Positions 53,172 through 61,120 of a stretch of DNA of 64,000 nt are shown in pieces. Location of the stretch: NCBI RefSeq assembly GCF_964026555.1, contig NZ_OZ032159.1, forward strand, positions 1,178,001 through 1,242,000, in the 5' to 3' direction. The stretch comes from Candidatus Tisiphia endosymbiont of Beris chalybata. Its GTDB lineage: Bacteria > Pseudomonadota > Alphaproteobacteria > Rickettsiales > Rickettsiaceae. Within the stretch, counting starts at the first letter, position 1. Every line of letters starts with the position of its first letter. Both the position numbers and the translations under genes were made by a program. The notes beneath the pieces are model-generated. The model did no database searches and was not told the origin of the DNA. It was given only the letters and a program-made list of their open reading frames with translations.

Positions 53172-53335
53172 CTAGGTTCTGTTGACAAAATTTTTTAGTA
53201 GACTTTTTGAGCAGATTTTTACCAAAAATATAAGTGAATTTTGCAGAAATAGCCCTCCTATTTCCAAAAATTGTCCTGTATTTGCAGGAAAACCATGCCA
53301 GAAAAGGGCCTAAAAATTTTGTCAACAGAACCTAG
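53172..53335. repeat. Palindromic element, PJ family, with CTAG flanks
   Basis: 164 bp. CTAG, then GTTCTGTTGACAAAATTTTT, and at the right AAAAATTTTGTCAACAGAAC then CTAG: a perfect 20-base inverted repeat flanked by a 4-bp direct CTAG, which looks like a target duplication. The interior is AT-rich and non-coding. Confidence 0.85.
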
Positions 53336-53550
53336 CGCCCTGAAAGCAAACTTGCTATTAGGCCTTGTTTTAACTTCACTAGGGACTTTTATGGCTAGGG
53401 AAATTTGATAAAGTTGCCTAAATATTATTCATCAGTTGATTGGGTAAGTGTTCTAATTTAACTTTATAGAAAATTAAATTTTTTAAAAAATAAAATAATA
53501 ACAAATTGTATTAATTACTAAAACTTATAACTAGGTATAGAGAGGTAAAT

Positions 53551-53814
53551 GTGTCAATAAATAAAAATAATATTAATGAAAACTGGCAACATGAGAAAGG
53601 AATGAAAGAATTAGAAGGAAAAATATTTGCGCTGTCTGGGAATGTGTTAGCACTTAGAATAGAATTAACTGAAGATCATAGGAAAATAGAAAGTTATTTC
53701 AGAGTATTAACTGATCAATTATTTGAGATGCAAAAGAATATAGAGTTTATCCGCGCTTATCTGGATATTCAAGTAGCAGATGATGAAGGGTGGGAAGAGG
53801 CGAATAATAAATAA
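53551..53814 (+). CDS. Small coiled-coil hypothetical protein
   Basis: 87 residues from a GTG start with AGAGAGG eight bases upstream. Predicted helical: ELEGKIFALSGNVLALRIEL and YFRVLTDQLFEMQKNIEFIR show heptad-like hydrophobic spacing. Acidic C-terminus (DDEGWEEANNK). No family recognised. The good ribosome binding site and codon pattern make it more likely real than other short frames nearby. Confidence 0.5.
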   Translation: MSINKNNINENWQHEKGMKELEGKIFALSGNVLALRIELTEDHRKIESYFRVLTDQLFEMQKNIEFIRAYLDIQVADDEGWEEANNK

Positions 53815-53834
53815 GGTTAGACAGAGCCTTATAA

Positions 53835-53990
53835 TACCATTTTCCCAAACTAATCATCTACGTTCGTCGTACTTCATGATCTCCGCTCCTCACGTACTAA
53901 TATGTACGCTCCGGTGTAGGGCACTCGTATACTGCTCGCGCCTGAAGAGTTGGTAGACGATAGAATCAACTTCAAGAAGAGCTAGGAGTG
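53835..53990. repeat. Hybrid of a PH left half and a PC half
   Basis: Starts TACCATTTTCCCAAACTAAT as PH, runs through the core CTCCTCACGTACTAATATGT, and after GGGCACTCGTATACTGCTCG continues as PC (CCTGAAGAGTTGGTAGACGA). The right end of PH is missing. Confidence 0.7.
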
Positions 53991-54035
53991 TGAAAGATAG
54001 GGATAGGAAGAAACCTCACAGCTCCTCCCTCCCAC

Positions 54036-54069
54036 ACCACCGTACATACGGGTTCGTATACGGCGGTTC
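54036..54069 (-). ncRNA. Group II intron domain V
   Basis: Minus-strand GAACCGCCGTATACGAACCC then GTATGTACGGTGGT folds as the 34-nt domain V hairpin. A domain VI-like GTGTGGGAGGGAGGAGCTGT follows. Its position 10 bases after the maturase stop is typical. Confidence 0.75.
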
Positions 54070-54079
54070 AGGCGGTTGA

Positions 54080-54889
54080 TCAAGTTAAACATTTTAATCT
54101 TGGCAAACCAAGCTCTTCAAAATACTTGTTTGGCATAGCTATACATAATGCAGGACTAGAACTAATATGCCAAGGTCCTTTATTAGTTCCAGCTGTTTGG
54201 ACGGAAAGGTTATATCCAACACCTCTACGTCGAAGTTGAATAGCTTTGTTCTTTCCAATCTTCCACTGACGCCAGAAAGCACAACGTAACCTCCTGCGTA
54301 TCCATGCTTCTAAGCCTGTCAATACTGAAGGTGTTTGACAATGCTTATAATAGCTCAACCATCCTGTGAGATATTTTCCTAGATCAGTTATTACTCTCTC
54401 CATACACATGCCTTTGCCAGCTTGTGTATATTTTCTAATTTTCTTCTTGAGTTGTTTTATTACCTCTGGCGCAATTCGCCTCTTCGGCATCTTGCCACTC
54501 GTAAAGCTAAATCCTAGAAAAGAACAACGATAAGTCTTTGCTCCCACACTTTTCTGCTCATTTACTTTTAGTTTGAGCTTCTTTGATATAAAGAATTTCA
54601 GGCCATTCATCACTCGATTTCCTGACCTTTCAGTCTTTACGTACACATTACAGTCGTCTGCATAACGGCAGTACCGATGTCCACGCCGCTCAAGTTCTTT
54701 GTCAAGTAGATCGAGCATAACATTTGATAGCAAGGGCGAAAGTGGCCCCCCTTGAGCGGTTCCTTCTTCCCCATAACTCACCAATCCATTTTGCATTATA
54801 CCTGCATTCAGAAATGCACGCAAAAGCTTAAGAACCCTCTTGTCGGTTATTCGTTTTTACATTTCACTCATCAGTTTATCGTGATTCAC
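54080..54889 (-). pseudogene. Group II intron reverse transcriptase/maturase, N-terminally truncated
   Basis: From the PA junction the frame reads VNHDKLMSEM, a TAA (about 54857), then RITDKRVLKLLRAFLNAGIM, GTAQGGPLSPLLSNVMLDLL, the reverse-transcriptase active site YADDCNVYV, and the maturase domain ITDLGKYLTGWLSYYKHCQT to the end PRLKCLT. Reverse-transcriptase blocks upstream of VNHDK are missing and a nonsense codon is present, so it cannot support retrohoming. Confidence 0.88.
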
Positions 54890-55035
54890 TAGACCTCTTG
54901 CATAACCTAAAGATAATTGAAGAATTTTTAGGAGAAACGAAGTCGAGTACCGCAGCGTACATAGACGTACGTGAGGAACAGAGAGGAGTTTCGACGACAA
55001 AATTACCAATTAGATTAGGTTATGCAAGAGCTCTA
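54890..55035. repeat. Palindromic element, PA family, at a junction
   Basis: 146 bp in reverse orientation. The right end reads GCAAGAGCTCTA, one base off. The left flank is a group II intron and the right flank an IS982 fragment, which are not the two sides of one gene. Confidence 0.94.
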
Positions 55036-55182
55036 TTGAAACAGTTTTTGATTTTCTAAAAAATAAAATGAATCTTGAGCATACAAGACATAGATCTCCT
55101 ATTAATGCTTTTGTTCATATTCTTTCTACCCTAGTTGCTTATTCTCTAAAAAAAACTAAACCTTCCACAAAACTTGACTTTA
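55036..55182 (+). pseudogene. IS982-family transposase, C-terminal fragment
   Basis: Plus strand: ETVFDFLKNKMNLEHTRHRS, PINAFVHILSTLVAYSLKK. This matches the end of the transposase at 30283 (ESVFNVLKNCMNLEHARNRS) though clearly diverged, so it comes from a third IS982 type. Truncated on the left at the PA element. Confidence 0.8.
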
Positions 55183-55184
55183 AT

Positions 55185-55559
55185 CTATATATTCATAACT
55201 CCCTTATCCAGAATTAACGTAACATTATGTTTTTTTAATACTTTATGTATAGTAGCAGTAGAAAATGAAATTTCATATAAGCGCTTTAGCTCATTCTGAA
55301 TACGCCTCGCACCCAATTTTCTTCCTTGTCTTAAACCTAGTATTCGTTGCTCTTCTGTATCATTTATTTTTTGCCCAGGAGATGTCTTTGGTTTTTTGCT
55401 TAGATCGTGTAGTCCTGCTACACCTAATAACTCATAACGTTTGTACCATTTGCGTAAAGTAAACCTTGAAATATCATAATAGTTACAAACCTTTCCCGCG
55501 TTACCCACCTCTTCATATAATTTAACCCAATTTAAGCGTAATTTAATCTTAGGTGCCAT
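55185..55559 (-). pseudogene. IS481-type transposase, N-terminal helix-turn-helix part
   Basis: 124 residues: LRLNWVKLYEEVGNAGKVCN, YYDISRFTLRKWYKRYELLG, LHDLSKKPKTSPGQK and LGARRIQNELKRLYEISFST, the two HTH units of IS481-like integrases. The catalytic domain is absent; the frame ends a few residues after VLKKHNV. It is possibly from the same IS as the C-terminal fragment at 49753. Confidence 0.72.
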
Positions 55560-55777
55560 TCGTTTATTTTAATAATTAAACTACATTTAATCTTACATTA
55601 TTATTGTAACTATGTCTATAAATCACACAAATTAAAACATAAGCATGATTTTAAGTTTTAGATAACTAGATCGCTCTACCAGCTCTCGAGTTATACTTAA
55701 TATTTAGTAGTTTGCGAGTTTTATGGTATAATGAGTAACGTGTAAAACTATCAAAACTCTTAAATAAATTACTATTT

Positions 55778-56674
55778 ATGTCTATTTCAAAATTTTTAGA
55801 TCCTAAGAACGATGTTGCATTTCGCCGTATATTTGGCTCGGAGAAGAATAAAGACATTCTTATTCATTTCATTAATGATGTGCTAGAGCTTAAAAGTGGT
55901 GATAGAATTAAAGAAGTAACTTTTTTGCCCACTATCCAGGACCCTGAAATTGCTTCAAAGAAGCAAAGCATAGTAGATGTTTTATGCAGGGATGAAAATG
56001 GCGTCTCGATTATTATTGAGATGCAGGTATCTCCACAAGAAGGTTTTGAGAAACGAGCTCAGTATTATGCAGCTAAAGCCTATTCACGGCAGTTAAATAA
56101 AGGCAAAGAAGAAGGAGCTAGATATATAGATCTAAAGTCGGTAATATTTATTGCTATCAGTGATAATATTATTTTTAAAGATAAAGTTTGTTATAAATCT
56201 GATCATATTATTTTAGATAAAGAGAGCTATACTCATGATTTACAAGATTTTTCTTTTACTTTTATAGAACTACCAAAGTTTAAAATCACTGATATCAATT
56301 TACTAACTAATATTATAGAGAAGTGGTGTTTTTTCTTTAAGCATGCAGACGAAACTAGTGAGGCAGACTTACCTAGGATCATAGGATCCGATCACGTGAT
56401 AGAGAGGGCTTATGAAGAATTAAACCAGTTTAATTGGACGGAAGAAGAATTGCTAATTTATGAGCAAGAGACTAAACGTATTATAGATAATAAAGCAGCA
56501 GAAGATTACCTGATAAAAACTGCTGAAGCCAGGGGTGAGGCTAGAGGAGAAGCTAGAGGAGAAGCTAAAATGATAAAAATGATGAGAGATAATGGTTATT
56601 CTGTTGAAGAAATCGCTAAAATGACAGGATTATCAGTTACTAAAATCAATGAATTATTAAAAACACAATCCTAA
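55778..56674 (+). CDS. Rpn-family (PD-(D/E)XK) recombination-promoting nuclease/putative transposase
   Basis: 298 residues. N-terminal FLDPKNDVAFRRIFGSEKNK is the family signature. The nuclease core has SIVDVLCRDENGVSIIIEMQ, supplying the catalytic D and the ExQ of PD-(D/E)XK enzymes. The C-terminus carries ARGEARGEARGEAKMIKMMR then a helix EIAKMTGLSVTKINELL, also typical. Proteins of this family are abundant in Rickettsiales and promote RecA-independent recombination in E. coli. The gene is intact and alone. Its presence fits the heavily rearranged surroundings. Confidence 0.87.
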   Translation: MSISKFLDPKNDVAFRRIFGSEKNKDILIHFINDVLELKSGDRIKEVTFLPTIQDPEIASKKQSIVDVLCRDENGVSIIIEMQVSPQEGFEKRAQYYAAKAYSRQLNKGKEEGARYIDLKSVIFIAISDNIIFKDKVCYKSDHIILDKESYTHDLQDFSFTFIELPKFKITDINLLTNIIEKWCFFFKHADETSEADLPRIIGSDHVIERAYEELNQFNWTEEELLIYEQETKRIIDNKAAEDYLIKTAEARGEARGEARGEAKMIKMMRDNGYSVEEIAKMTGLSVTKINELLKTQS

Positions 56675-56995
56675 AAAATTGATAAAAGTACTTGCGTTAT
56701 TTTAAAAGGTCAATTATGATGGAGCTATACTATAATTAGGGGGTGTTGTAATCTAAATTTCGTGAGATTTTTATACAATTACTTGGTATGTAATTTTAGT
56801 GATGGGGAAATAATTTGCTAAAAAAGTCACACTATATTCTGAATATGCGCTTTTACCCAGTAAATTACAAATGCATTAAATATTTTTAATTTCTTCCTCA
56901 AAATATTGTCTGATTTAAAGCGTTTTTAGTGGTAAGTTTATATCTCAACTTATAAAACTATGTCAACGTTATTTCTTCTAAAAACAGTCTTATTT
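56675..56995. other. Spacer, nothing recognised
   Basis: AT-rich, no gene or repeat family seen before the PF element. Confidence 0.45.
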
Positions 56996-57122
56996 CAGTA
57001 ATTCGCGCTAGTAATCTTCTAAAAACAGCAGAGGGACAAGGTTTTACTGATAAAACAGTGCGAAAAATAAATTCTGAAGTAGGATTAGGGATCAAGCTTG
57101 TCAGACCTAGCGGGAATTGCTG
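56996..57122. repeat. Palindromic element, PF family, with 9-bp target duplication
   Basis: 127 bp from CAGTAATTCGCGCTAGTAAT to CCTAGCGGGAATTGCTG. GTCTTATTT occurs directly on both sides (56987-56995 and 57123-57131). Confidence 0.9.
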
Positions 57123-57415
57123 GTCTTATTTTGTCTTTTTCAAACACAAACCATTTTACTAACTATATTAGTTGTTTTGCGATTGTATATTTTGTCTTAT
57201 TTGCTGCCCTTCTGTGACTTAAGTAAAAATTTCTGCAACAGTTTGAAACTTAGCATAACATTTGCATATTATCAAATATTTTATTTTGCTAATTGTAGGA
57301 TAAGCAGAGCACATTACTATACTATTTTCCTGACCCTCTTCACTACTCTTAAAAAAATTCCTCATTTTATTAGAACACATCTTCCGGAAAAAAAAGAGCT
57401 TTCCCAATAGAACGC

Positions 57416-59137
57416 CTATTTGCTTAATTGGGAAGAAATATTTCCCCGCTTTTTTTCTCGTTCAACAAAAGAAAGGCTAGGATTAGGTAGAACAACATCT
57501 AAAGTGTTTTTTTCTTTATTCTCTTTAATATTTTGCAACTCTTTTATTGATTCTGGCACGGATAAACCTTTTTTATGTAAGTTTACCATAATATCAATAT
57601 TTTCTAGCGCAAACTTACACATAATAGGATTTGCATGTTCTAATTGCCGTAAGAAGGGGTTTATTTGATTAAAGTTAGTAATAATATGTTCAACTAAATC
57701 AGGGTCTTTCTCTCGTACTGCAGTTAGTTGCTGCAAAGATATACCCACACCATGTAAGGCTAGAATACTAGATGCATTTTCTACTAGCCAGTTAGCCAGT
57801 GCATGATTTTCAGGCTCTTTATTATAGATATCTACTAATTCGTTAATTGGTAAACCATCGTTCGTAAGCCATTCAATCGACTCTCTTCCTTCCATTAACC
57901 AAAAAACTAGCTCATAATCTTCCTTATTCCATATTTCCTGCAGTTTGTCATTAGACAAGCCCAAGCTTTGCAATTTTTCTAAATGCTCGGTGCAGAGCAT
58001 TAGCTTTTGAGTTGTTTTAGGATCTGTATCACGTATATCTATCAATTTGTCATAAGGGAAACCTGCTTGATTTAATAGGTAAACACTTTTTCCGTTTTTT
58101 ACTAACCATTGAGCTTTCTCCGGATTTTGATCATCTATGTTCTTTAATTTATCCAAGGATAAACCTGCACTAGTTAAATAATCAAATTGTTGAGCATGTT
58201 CTATTACTATGCCTTTATGTACTTCATACTCTTTTTTGTATTGTGTTAATGACTTTAACAATTGGGAGATATTAAGACTATTTAATTGTTCTAAAGGACG
58301 GTATAAATTTTGAGTAATTTTATGAAATTGTTGTTGTACTTCAGAAGATTGAATTGCGTTATACCATTGCTGATTAGTTGGGTCTTGGGGATGCACAATA
58401 CCATGTTCGCAAAGATATGCAAAATTTTGTTGTCCCTCATGCACTAGCCTTTCTAAATCTTCTAGGCTTTGATAATCAAATAGATTAGGATCCTCAATAA
58501 TACATGGTGTAAAACCATTTTTTATTAACTCCCTATTTAATATTAATACTACAAATGTACGACTATTAAAATCCAAATAAGGATGAGTTCTTTCTAAGTC
58601 TCTCACCATTTTTAATATATTATGTAATGTCTTTTCTTCGTTGTTATATCTTTCAATTATCTTATATAAATATTGTTCCGTTATTTCCTGGCTTTCTGCT
58701 CTATGAAACCAAGGCTTCCTATGTCGGTATGGTAGCTCTTCCAATCCTACACTTTTCATAAGTTCTTGTGCGTCGAACTGCTTTAACTCGGTTTCTGTAA
58801 CAGTGAGGGACATTCTAAAAGCTATGCTACTATTAGGAATCTTAATAATATCATCTACTTTCATACGATCAATATTATTACCATAGCTACCTTCTCTATA
58901 TAATGCTATACGAACTTGCTCAACAATTTCTCGCGATAAATCATTATCAATAGATGACAGCATATTTTTATAGGCGTTTAATATACCATTAGTACACCCT
59001 GGCTCCACTTCTTCCCATTTTGCAAAAGCCTGCCGATCACTGTGCCTATCAGCATTGAATAGACCTAATCTTATTGCTGTGCTAGGATCATTTAATACTA
59101 ACTGTAAATCCTGTAAACTTTTATTATCTTGTGGCAT
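57416..59137 (-). CDS. Fic-like protein with C-terminal 35-residue helical repeats; candidate effector
   Basis: 573 residues, no signal or membrane segment. At 145-222 it follows the Fic-fold pattern: YLYKIIERYNNEEKTLHNIL, then LERTHPYLDFNSRTF (His185, Asp189, Asn191, Arg193), then LNRELIKNGFTPCIIEDPNL. The canonical HPFxDGNGRxxR has lost both glycines and the last arginine, so AMP transfer is uncertain. From about 325 to 545 a unit of roughly 35 residues recurs (LTSAGLSLDKLKNI, LNQAGFPYDKLIDI, LQSLGLSNDKLQEI, LTNDGLPINELVDI). The repeat family is not one I know. It starts 22 bases after a small ankyrin frame on the same strand. Secretion to the host is inferred. Confidence 0.72.
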   Translation of the reverse strand: MPQDNKSLQDLQLVLNDPSTAIRLGLFNADRHSDRQAFAKWEEVEPGCTNGILNAYKNMLSSIDNDLSREIVEQVRIALYREGSYGNNIDRMKVDDIIKIPNSSIAFRMSLTVTETELKQFDAQELMKSVGLEELPYRHRKPWFHRAESQEITEQYLYKIIERYNNEEKTLHNILKMVRDLERTHPYLDFNSRTFVVLILNRELIKNGFTPCIIEDPNLFDYQSLEDLERLVHEGQQNFAYLCEHGIVHPQDPTNQQWYNAIQSSEVQQQFHKITQNLYRPLEQLNSLNISQLLKSLTQYKKEYEVHKGIVIEHAQQFDYLTSAGLSLDKLKNIDDQNPEKAQWLVKNGKSVYLLNQAGFPYDKLIDIRDTDPKTTQKLMLCTEHLEKLQSLGLSNDKLQEIWNKEDYELVFWLMEGRESIEWLTNDGLPINELVDIYNKEPENHALANWLVENASSILALHGVGISLQQLTAVREKDPDLVEHIITNFNQINPFLRQLEHANPIMCKFALENIDIMVNLHKKGLSVPESIKELQNIKENKEKNTLDVVLPNPSLSFVEREKKRGNISSQLSK

Positions 59138-59158
59138 TTTTATTTCCCATTTTATTAA

Positions 59159-59455
59159 TTATCTCTTTACATAGGCAAGCAGTTCAGCTAATACTTTTAT
59201 GCTATTATGTTGAGCCGCTACATGTAGTGCGGTATCACCATCTTTATCTCGGTGAGTTAGAAAGCTGGCATCCCTGTCTATTCTTGTTGATTCATTCATA
59301 AGATTATTAAGCACATCAATGAACTCTTGCTTTACAGGTTTTGATAGATTCGGATCCTCCCATAATTCTCTTAACTGATTTAAGCCAGTCTGAAGAGCTG
59401 ATGTATTCTTCTCGTTCATCCTCATTTCTAAATTTCTTCTGGTCCTCCTCTTCAA
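59159..59455 (-). pseudogene. Ankyrin-repeat gene remnant upstream of the Fic-like gene
   Basis: The 98-residue frame has one ankyrin repeat (HRDKDGDTALHVAAQHNSIK) near its end and a helical region before it; a start at residue 11 or 13 (MRMNEKNTSAL) is plausible. A different frame on the same strand reads VRKHDILEMINQLSIFVNKD and, across the PF element, KDFEEEDQKKFRNED, which suggests the gene was once longer and was broken by PF at 59472, an indel and the IS5 at 59668. It could still be expressed as a short protein in tandem with the Fic-like gene. Confidence 0.5.
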
Positions 59456-59471
59456 AATCCTTATCCTTATT

Positions 59472-59598
59472 CAGCAATGCCCGCTAAGTCTGGCAAGCCT
59501 GATACCTAAGCCTACTTCAGAATTTATTTTTCGCACTGTTTTATAAGTAAAACCTGATCTCTCTGCTGTTTCTAGAGAATTATTAGCGGGAATTGCTG
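59472..59598. repeat. Palindromic element, PF family, with 9-bp target duplication
   Basis: 127 bp from CAGCAATGCCCGCTAAGTCT to TTATTAGCGGGAATTGCTG, opposite orientation to the copy at 56996. ATCCTTATT flanks it on both sides (59463-59471 and 59599-59607). Confidence 0.93.
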
Positions 59599-59674
59599 AT
59601 CCTTATTAACAAATATTGACAACTGATTTATCATCTCCAATATGTCATGCTTCCTAACCCCAAGTACGGCACTG

Positions 59675-60082
59675 TTAACAAAATAAGTTATAAGCTTTAA
59701 TAAGAGCAAGAGCGATAAAGCTGAGGAAGGTACAGTCAAGTTTATCAAATCGCATAGCAATTCGTTTGTTTTCTTTAAGCCTACCAAAAAGTCTTTCAAT
59801 AATATGTCGTTTTCGATAAAGTGTAGTATCGTAAAAATCTTTTGGGGTTAAGTTAGAATCATTAGGTAAATACACACCTTTTAAGGGTATAACTGGGATA
59901 GCATTTTTCGATTTAATAAAGTTCCTAATATTTCTGCTATCGTATCCCTTGTCTGCTACAACAAAGCCTATTTTGTCCCAAGGCCAATCGTGCCATAATT
60001 GCTCTACTGTTTTACAATCTTGTCTTTGAGAGGGAAATAGCTGACAATTAACTAAGCTATTTTGAGTAATAGATAAATGCAT
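59675..60082 (-). CDS. IS5-family transposase, C-terminal frame
   Basis: Reads, from just after the A7 tract, KKGPQSIGRGRKGLGTTMHL and then VVADKGYDSRNIRNFIKSKN (second Asp), LYRKRHIIERLFGRLKENKR (Glu). A single-base frame change at the A run joins it to the N-terminal frame. The ATG at 60082 lies too far in for an active enzyme alone, so a fusion made by slippage is the likely functional form. Confidence 0.85.
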   Translation of the reverse strand: MHLSITQNSLVNCQLFPSQRQDCKTVEQLWHDWPWDKIGFVVADKGYDSRNIRNFIKSKNAIPVIPLKGVYLPNDSNLTPKDFYDTTLYRKRHIIERLFGRLKENKRIAMRFDKLDCTFLSFIALALIKAYNLFC

Positions 60083-60101
60083 CGTAGTTCCTAACCCTTT
60101 T

Positions 60102-60482
60102 CTACCTCTCCCTATTGATTGTGGCCCTTTCTTTTTTTAAAGCACCTCCTCCATGTCTATGCAAAGGTATAATTGATCCATCTACAAACACTATATCCAT
60201 TAACAATTGCTTGAAGCTCTGTAAATAATATAATAAACGCCAAAAAAATCCTTTTTCACTCCATCTCTTATATCTTGTATATATTGTATGCCAATTACCA
60301 TATTCTACAGGAAGATCACGCCATGCGATACCAGTCCTTAGCACATATAATACCCCACAAAAAAACTTATAATGGCTTACTGTCATAGGACGACCTGGTT
60401 TCTTTAACTCTCTTTTGATAGCTGGCTCTACCAACTCTTCAAACTTACTTTCACTAATTGGGTATTTTCTTTCTGCTTTCAT
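60102..60482 (-). CDS. IS5-family transposase, N-terminal frame
   Basis: 126 residues: MKAERKYPISESKFEELVEP, GRPMTVSHYKFFCGVLYVLR, TGIAWRDLPVEYGNWHTIYT and the first catalytic Asp in MDIVFVDGSIIPLHRHGGG. This is the IS427-type N-terminal half. The frame continues past a run of seven A (GCTTT then A7 then GAAAGGG) and stops soon after. The rest of the protein is one base over. Confidence 0.87.
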   Translation of the reverse strand: MKAERKYPISESKFEELVEPAIKRELKKPGRPMTVSHYKFFCGVLYVLRTGIAWRDLPVEYGNWHTIYTRYKRWSEKGFFWRLLYYLQSFKQLLMDIVFVDGSIIPLHRHGGGALKKERATINRER

Positions 60483-60818
60483 AATTGAACCTTCTTACTT
60501 GCTCAATTATTCTATCCCATATTTTCTCATTTACAACTTATTTTGTTAACAGTGCCACAGCATAATCGGTTAAGCTATTGACAAGGAGTATGCTAATGCT
60601 TCAAAAAAATCAGTAAAATTTACGGCAATTTTACGAATATGATTTTTTATCCTAAACCAGTGATTCTCTATTGGATTTAAATCAGGCGAATAAGTAGGCA
60701 ACAATATAATACTCGCTCCTACACTTTCTACTAATGTTCGTAATGCGCCCCGAAAACTAGAGCAGTGATAGAGAGACTATTTTATGTTAAAATAAATATA
60801 AAATAGGAGCAGTCGAAA

Positions 60819-61112
60819 ATGAGTAAGCCAAAAAGTTACAGTAAAGAATTTAAGTTTAAAGTATCGCTAGAGATGATCCGAGGAGATTTGAGTATTGCTG
60901 AAATAATCTCAAAATATCAAGTTCCAAGGTCGGTAATGACAAGGTGGAAGAAACAATTTTTGGAAAATGGTGCTGATATTTTTAAGTTTAGCTATGAAAA
61001 CGGTAATTCCTCTAGTTCTACAAGCGAAATAGAGAAACTGCATGCAACTATTGGCAAATTGAAGGTAGAAAACGATTTTTTGCAGCTCGTATCTGCCAAG
61101 TTGAAACTATAA
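60819..61112 (+). CDS. IS3-family OrfA (helix-turn-helix)
   Basis: 97 residues starting MSKPKSYSKEFKFKVSLEMI, with HTH LSIAEIISKYQVPRSVMTRW and a leucine-zipper-like IEKLHATIGKLKVENDFLQL. OrfA binds the IS ends. A TTTTTTG run near its end is a plausible -1 frameshift site joining it to OrfB, the standard IS3 arrangement. Confidence 0.9.
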   Translation: MSKPKSYSKEFKFKVSLEMIRGDLSIAEIISKYQVPRSVMTRWKKQFLENGADIFKFSYENGNSSSSTSEIEKLHATIGKLKVENDFLQLVSAKLKL

Positions 61113-61120
61113 AGAGGAAA

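Larger units (their letters stand above)
54005..54889 (-). mobile_element. Group II intron, 5'-truncated
   Basis: Minus strand. Holds the 3' part of the intron-encoded protein and the downstream ribozyme domains. The 5' part is lost where a PA element begins at 54890. Confidence 0.83.
59668..60556 (-). mobile_element. IS5-family element (IS427-like, two-frame)
   Basis: 889 bp between GGCACTGTTAACAAAATAAG and its inverse CTTATTTTGTTAACAGTGCC. Two frames encode the transposase. A fragment of a second copy is at 63304-63680. Confidence 0.9.

Noticed and set aside
57117..57410. 97-residue hydrophobic open frame
   Set aside because: Starts inside a PF element, overlaps AT-rich DNA and shows no motif or ribosome binding site.
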